Source: Candidatus Melainabacteria bacterium
GTDB lineage: Bacteria > Cyanobacteriota > Vampirovibrionia > Obscuribacterales > Obscuribacteraceae
Direction of reading: 5' to 3'
NCBI GenBank assembly: GCA_003153555.1
Contig: PLZS01000088.1
Location: 21,180 to 85,179, forward strand
DNA: 64,000 bases
The position numbers and the translations under genes were made by a program. Under the pieces are notes generated by a model, which was given only the letters and a program-made list of their open reading frames with translations, did no database searches and was not told the DNA's origin. Numbering within the stretch: the first letter of the stretch is position 1; each line of letters begins with the position of its first letter. Of this stretch, positions 62,026 to 64,000 are shown piece by piece.

Positions 62026-63707
62026 AAACAATTTTTAGCACTCTGATTGCATTGTCGTCAGTTCTTGCACCTGTGAATTCGCAGTACGAAAACGTTTTCG
62101 CGGCTATGAAAGACGAGATGAATAGGTCAATTACTCGACTTAAGTTAGAGAGTCACGAAGCACCCTATTTCATCGGCTACACGGTGCATGACACCGATAC
62201 CATAAATGTGTCTGCGACATTTGGAGCCCTTACAGACAACAGCCGTGATCACGTCCGTAATCTGGCTGTAGATGTGCGCATTGGTGATTACAAACTGGAC
62301 AGCACCTCAGGTTCGTCTGACTTTGGAGACTTGTTCAGCCACACCGGCAGTTCTTCTATCAGTGTCGATAATGATTACGATACGCTGCGACGTGAGTTAT
62401 GGCTGCGAACAGATGCAGCCTACAAGCAGGCAATCGAAGGGTTGGAATCAAAAAAGACTTACTTGAAACAGAACACAGTCGAAGACCGTCCTGACTCGTT
62501 TTCTCGTGAAGCACCTGTGGTTGAACTCGAACCAGTTGCAACTTTGGATATTGACGTCGACAAATGGGCTTCGAACTTGCGAGAGCTAACAGCCGTATTT
62601 CGTAATCATCCGCTCATCCGCAGCTCACAAGCATCCCTCGGCGCCCTTGCAGACAATCATTGGTTTCTAAATTCAGAAGGATTTCGTAATCGCGTCGGCG
62701 AAAAAAGCTATGCGCTGACCATAAATGCCCAAGCACAATCTGAAGACGGCATGCATTTTGCTGATCAGGAGCTGATTCCAGCGTACTCAGAAAAAGAATT
62801 ACCCAAACTAGATGAATTAAAAAAGCGGGCCAACGAGTTGGCTAATCGGTTGGAATTGCTGGCAGCCGCTCCGAAAGTTGACGACTATCGAGGTCCCGTA
62901 TTGTTTGAAGGACAAGCCAGTGCACAGCTCTTTCATCAAGTGCTCGAGCCAAAACTAAGCAGATCTGCTAGCGATATGAAACGAATGCTTAGCACTGACA
63001 TGAGCGAAAAACTCGGGCAGAGAATATTGCCTAAGTTCATCGATGTTGTGGATGATCCAAACATCAAGACGTATGAAGGCAAGCCACTCTTTGGCTGCTA
63101 TGAGATCGACGACGAAGGATTGAAAGGGCAAAAAGTAACCCTTGTAGAAAAAGGTATTCTAAAATCACTGTGCATGAGCCGTGTACCGACCCGCGCTATT
63201 TTGCATAGCAACGGACATGCTAAACACGGTGGCAGTGCCACAAGCAACCTCTTCATCAATTCCGAGCACAAACTTTCTCCTGAAGCTCTCAAAGCTAGAC
63301 TGATCCTATTGGGCAAAGAGGATGGACTTAAAGAGGTCTACATCGCACGTCGCATCACCGGAAGCGCCAGTGACTTGGATATGTCAAATTTGCAATCATT
63401 TTTCAAAGCATTTATGTCCGGAAGTGGCGGCGTATCTTTGTATCCGCCCATCATGCTGTACAGAGTTTCTGTCGCTGATGGGCACGAAGAGCTTACCCGT
63501 GGTGGCAATTTCGCCAATATTTCTATGCGGATCTTGCGTGACATCGATGCAACCGGTAATGATGTCAAATCCTATTCAGTCCAAAACGCCCGCGAGATAA
63601 CAAGCATCGTCTCTCCTTCTGTCTTAGTGACGGAAGTGGAAATACAGAAGCCTGATAAAACGAACACTAAGCGTCCGATTTTGAAAAATCCGAACTTCGA
63701 TAAATAG
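62022..63707 (+). CDS. Exported TldD/PmbA-family protein lacking the zinc motif (pseudo-subunit)
   Basis: 561 aa, paralogue of the upstream gene over its length (e.g. FAAMKDEMNRSITRLKLESH vs LQSMQTELNRSFSKLNKAGE). A short hydrophobic N-terminus (MKTIFSTLIALSSVLAPVNS) looks like a signal peptide. At the position of HEIFGHR it reads FHQVLEPKL (H305-Q306), so the HExxxH ligands and general base are lost. It probably pairs with the active subunit as TldE does with TldD. The genes overlap by ATGA, supporting a 1:1 complex. Confidence 0.88.
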   Translation: MKTIFSTLIALSSVLAPVNSQYENVFAAMKDEMNRSITRLKLESHEAPYFIGYTVHDTDTINVSATFGALTDNSRDHVRNLAVDVRIGDYKLDSTSGSSDFGDLFSHTGSSSISVDNDYDTLRRELWLRTDAAYKQAIEGLESKKTYLKQNTVEDRPDSFSREAPVVELEPVATLDIDVDKWASNLRELTAVFRNHPLIRSSQASLGALADNHWFLNSEGFRNRVGEKSYALTINAQAQSEDGMHFADQELIPAYSEKELPKLDELKKRANELANRLELLAAAPKVDDYRGPVLFEGQASAQLFHQVLEPKLSRSASDMKRMLSTDMSEKLGQRILPKFIDVVDDPNIKTYEGKPLFGCYEIDDEGLKGQKVTLVEKGILKSLCMSRVPTRAILHSNGHAKHGGSATSNLFINSEHKLSPEALKARLILLGKEDGLKEVYIARRITGSASDLDMSNLQSFFKAFMSGSGGVSLYPPIMLYRVSVADGHEELTRGGNFANISMRILRDIDATGNDVKSYSVQNAREITSIVSPSVLVTEVEIQKPDKTNTKRPILKNPNFDK

Positions 63708-63794
63708 GACCGTCGGTAAGTGTGTCCGCTAGATCGTGCTATCGTATTTGGTACCAGATCAATTTTTCGATTTGACAATATTCTGGCCGCCGTA

Positions 63795-64000
63795 TCAAAG
63801 AATGGCATGGTCAGGGTGGTCTGAACCAGATTCGGTACCTGTGACCTGTTCATCCCAATCTTGCCATTCCACTTTCGATGCCTTCAGATATCCATCGACG
63901 GCTTGTCCGATTGTAGGATAGAAATTTTCAACACCGAATTGTGCGAACAAACCGTAGCGCTTCAGTTCATCCTTGGTGGGTCCTTTCATCTCGGCAAAGC
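63795..64000 (-). CDS. C-terminal end of a SulP-type anion transporter (STAS domain), partial
   Basis: The reading frame remains open to the right edge; the track's ATG at 63989 is probably internal. The visible end GPTKDELKRYGLFAQFGVEN then FYPTIGQAVDGYL resembles the closing helix and strand of the STAS domain in SulP sulfate/bicarbonate transporters. Identification rests on about 45 residues only, so the transporter call is tentative; a stand-alone STAS protein is possible. Confidence 0.5.
   Translation of the reverse strand, partial: FAEMKGPTKDELKRYGLFAQFGVENFYPTIGQAVDGYLKASKVEWQDWDEQVTGTESGSDHPDHAIL

Overview
This is a bacterial chromosomal window of moderate GC with mostly single genes or short operons, many secreted or membrane proteins of unknown role, and numerous short dispersed palindromic repeats. 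No phage, transposase, CRISPR array or rRNA was seen. The envelope genes (EnvC-like murein hydrolase, TonB-type C-terminal domain protein, YbjN-domain protein) suggest a didermic cell. Aconitase, succinate dehydrogenase and an acyl-CoA dehydrogenase suggest aerobic heterotrophy. My best guess is a non-photosynthetic relative of Cyanobacteria (Candidatus Obscuribacter / Melainabacteria type). That guess rests on general impression, not on a marker gene, and is only moderately supported.

Layout. 0-16 kb: M23 peptidase, aldehyde dehydrogenase plus NanE-like epimerase, a TPR-rhomboid protease, then unknown exported, membrane and TPR proteins, including a 653-aa protein with an HExxH motif, a SGNH hydrolase and small secreted proteins. 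16-31 kb: MFS exporter with an extra C-terminal domain, sdhC-sdhA-sdhB with an actinobacterial-type membrane anchor, GNAT acetyltransferase, alpha/beta hydrolase, aconitase, S41 protease coupled to a dual-specificity phosphatase, an AmpG-like permease with an aldo/keto reductase, and gluconate kinase. 31-45 kb: secreted Gly/Met-rich protein, HEAT-repeat protein, a CopG-like regulator, a lumazine-synthase-like protein overlapping exonuclease III, acyl-CoA dehydrogenase, an rnd / inositol-phosphatase-family / ybjN operon, tRNA-Asn(GTT), and two overlapping paralogous sensor kinases. 45-56.5 kb: secreted esterase and amidohydrolase, then a compact purine (urate) catabolic island. 56.5-64 kb: an array of palindromes, a frameshifted 29-aa-repeat gene, small secreted or membrane proteins, a translationally coupled pair of exported TldD/PmbA-family proteins, and the C-terminus of a SulP-type transporter running off the right edge.

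How genes work together. The clearest pathway is urate to malate. Uricase, HIU hydrolase, OHCU decarboxylase, allantoinase, allantoicase and ureidoglycolate lyase convert urate to glyoxylate plus two urea, and malate synthase A inside the same island condenses glyoxylate with acetyl-CoA. Malate can then enter the TCA cycle, of which aconitase and succinate dehydrogenase are also in the window. An MFS transporter beside uricase is a candidate importer.

Most unusual items: (i) the lumazine-synthase-like protein has lost the catalytic motifs, has an Arg/Lys-rich tail and is coupled to exonuclease III; (ii) SdhC carries a Cys/His cluster like the mycobacterial Sdh1 anchor that holds a membrane-embedded Rieske-type cluster; (iii) the TldD-like pair is exported, with one subunit keeping HExxxH and the other having lost it; (iv) the AACCGTTAACGGTT palindrome family, with four copies in 160 bp; and (v) a one-base frameshift confirmed by repeat periodicity. 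Coordinates use the start codon I judged most likely, which often lies inside the longer ORF of the supplied track.
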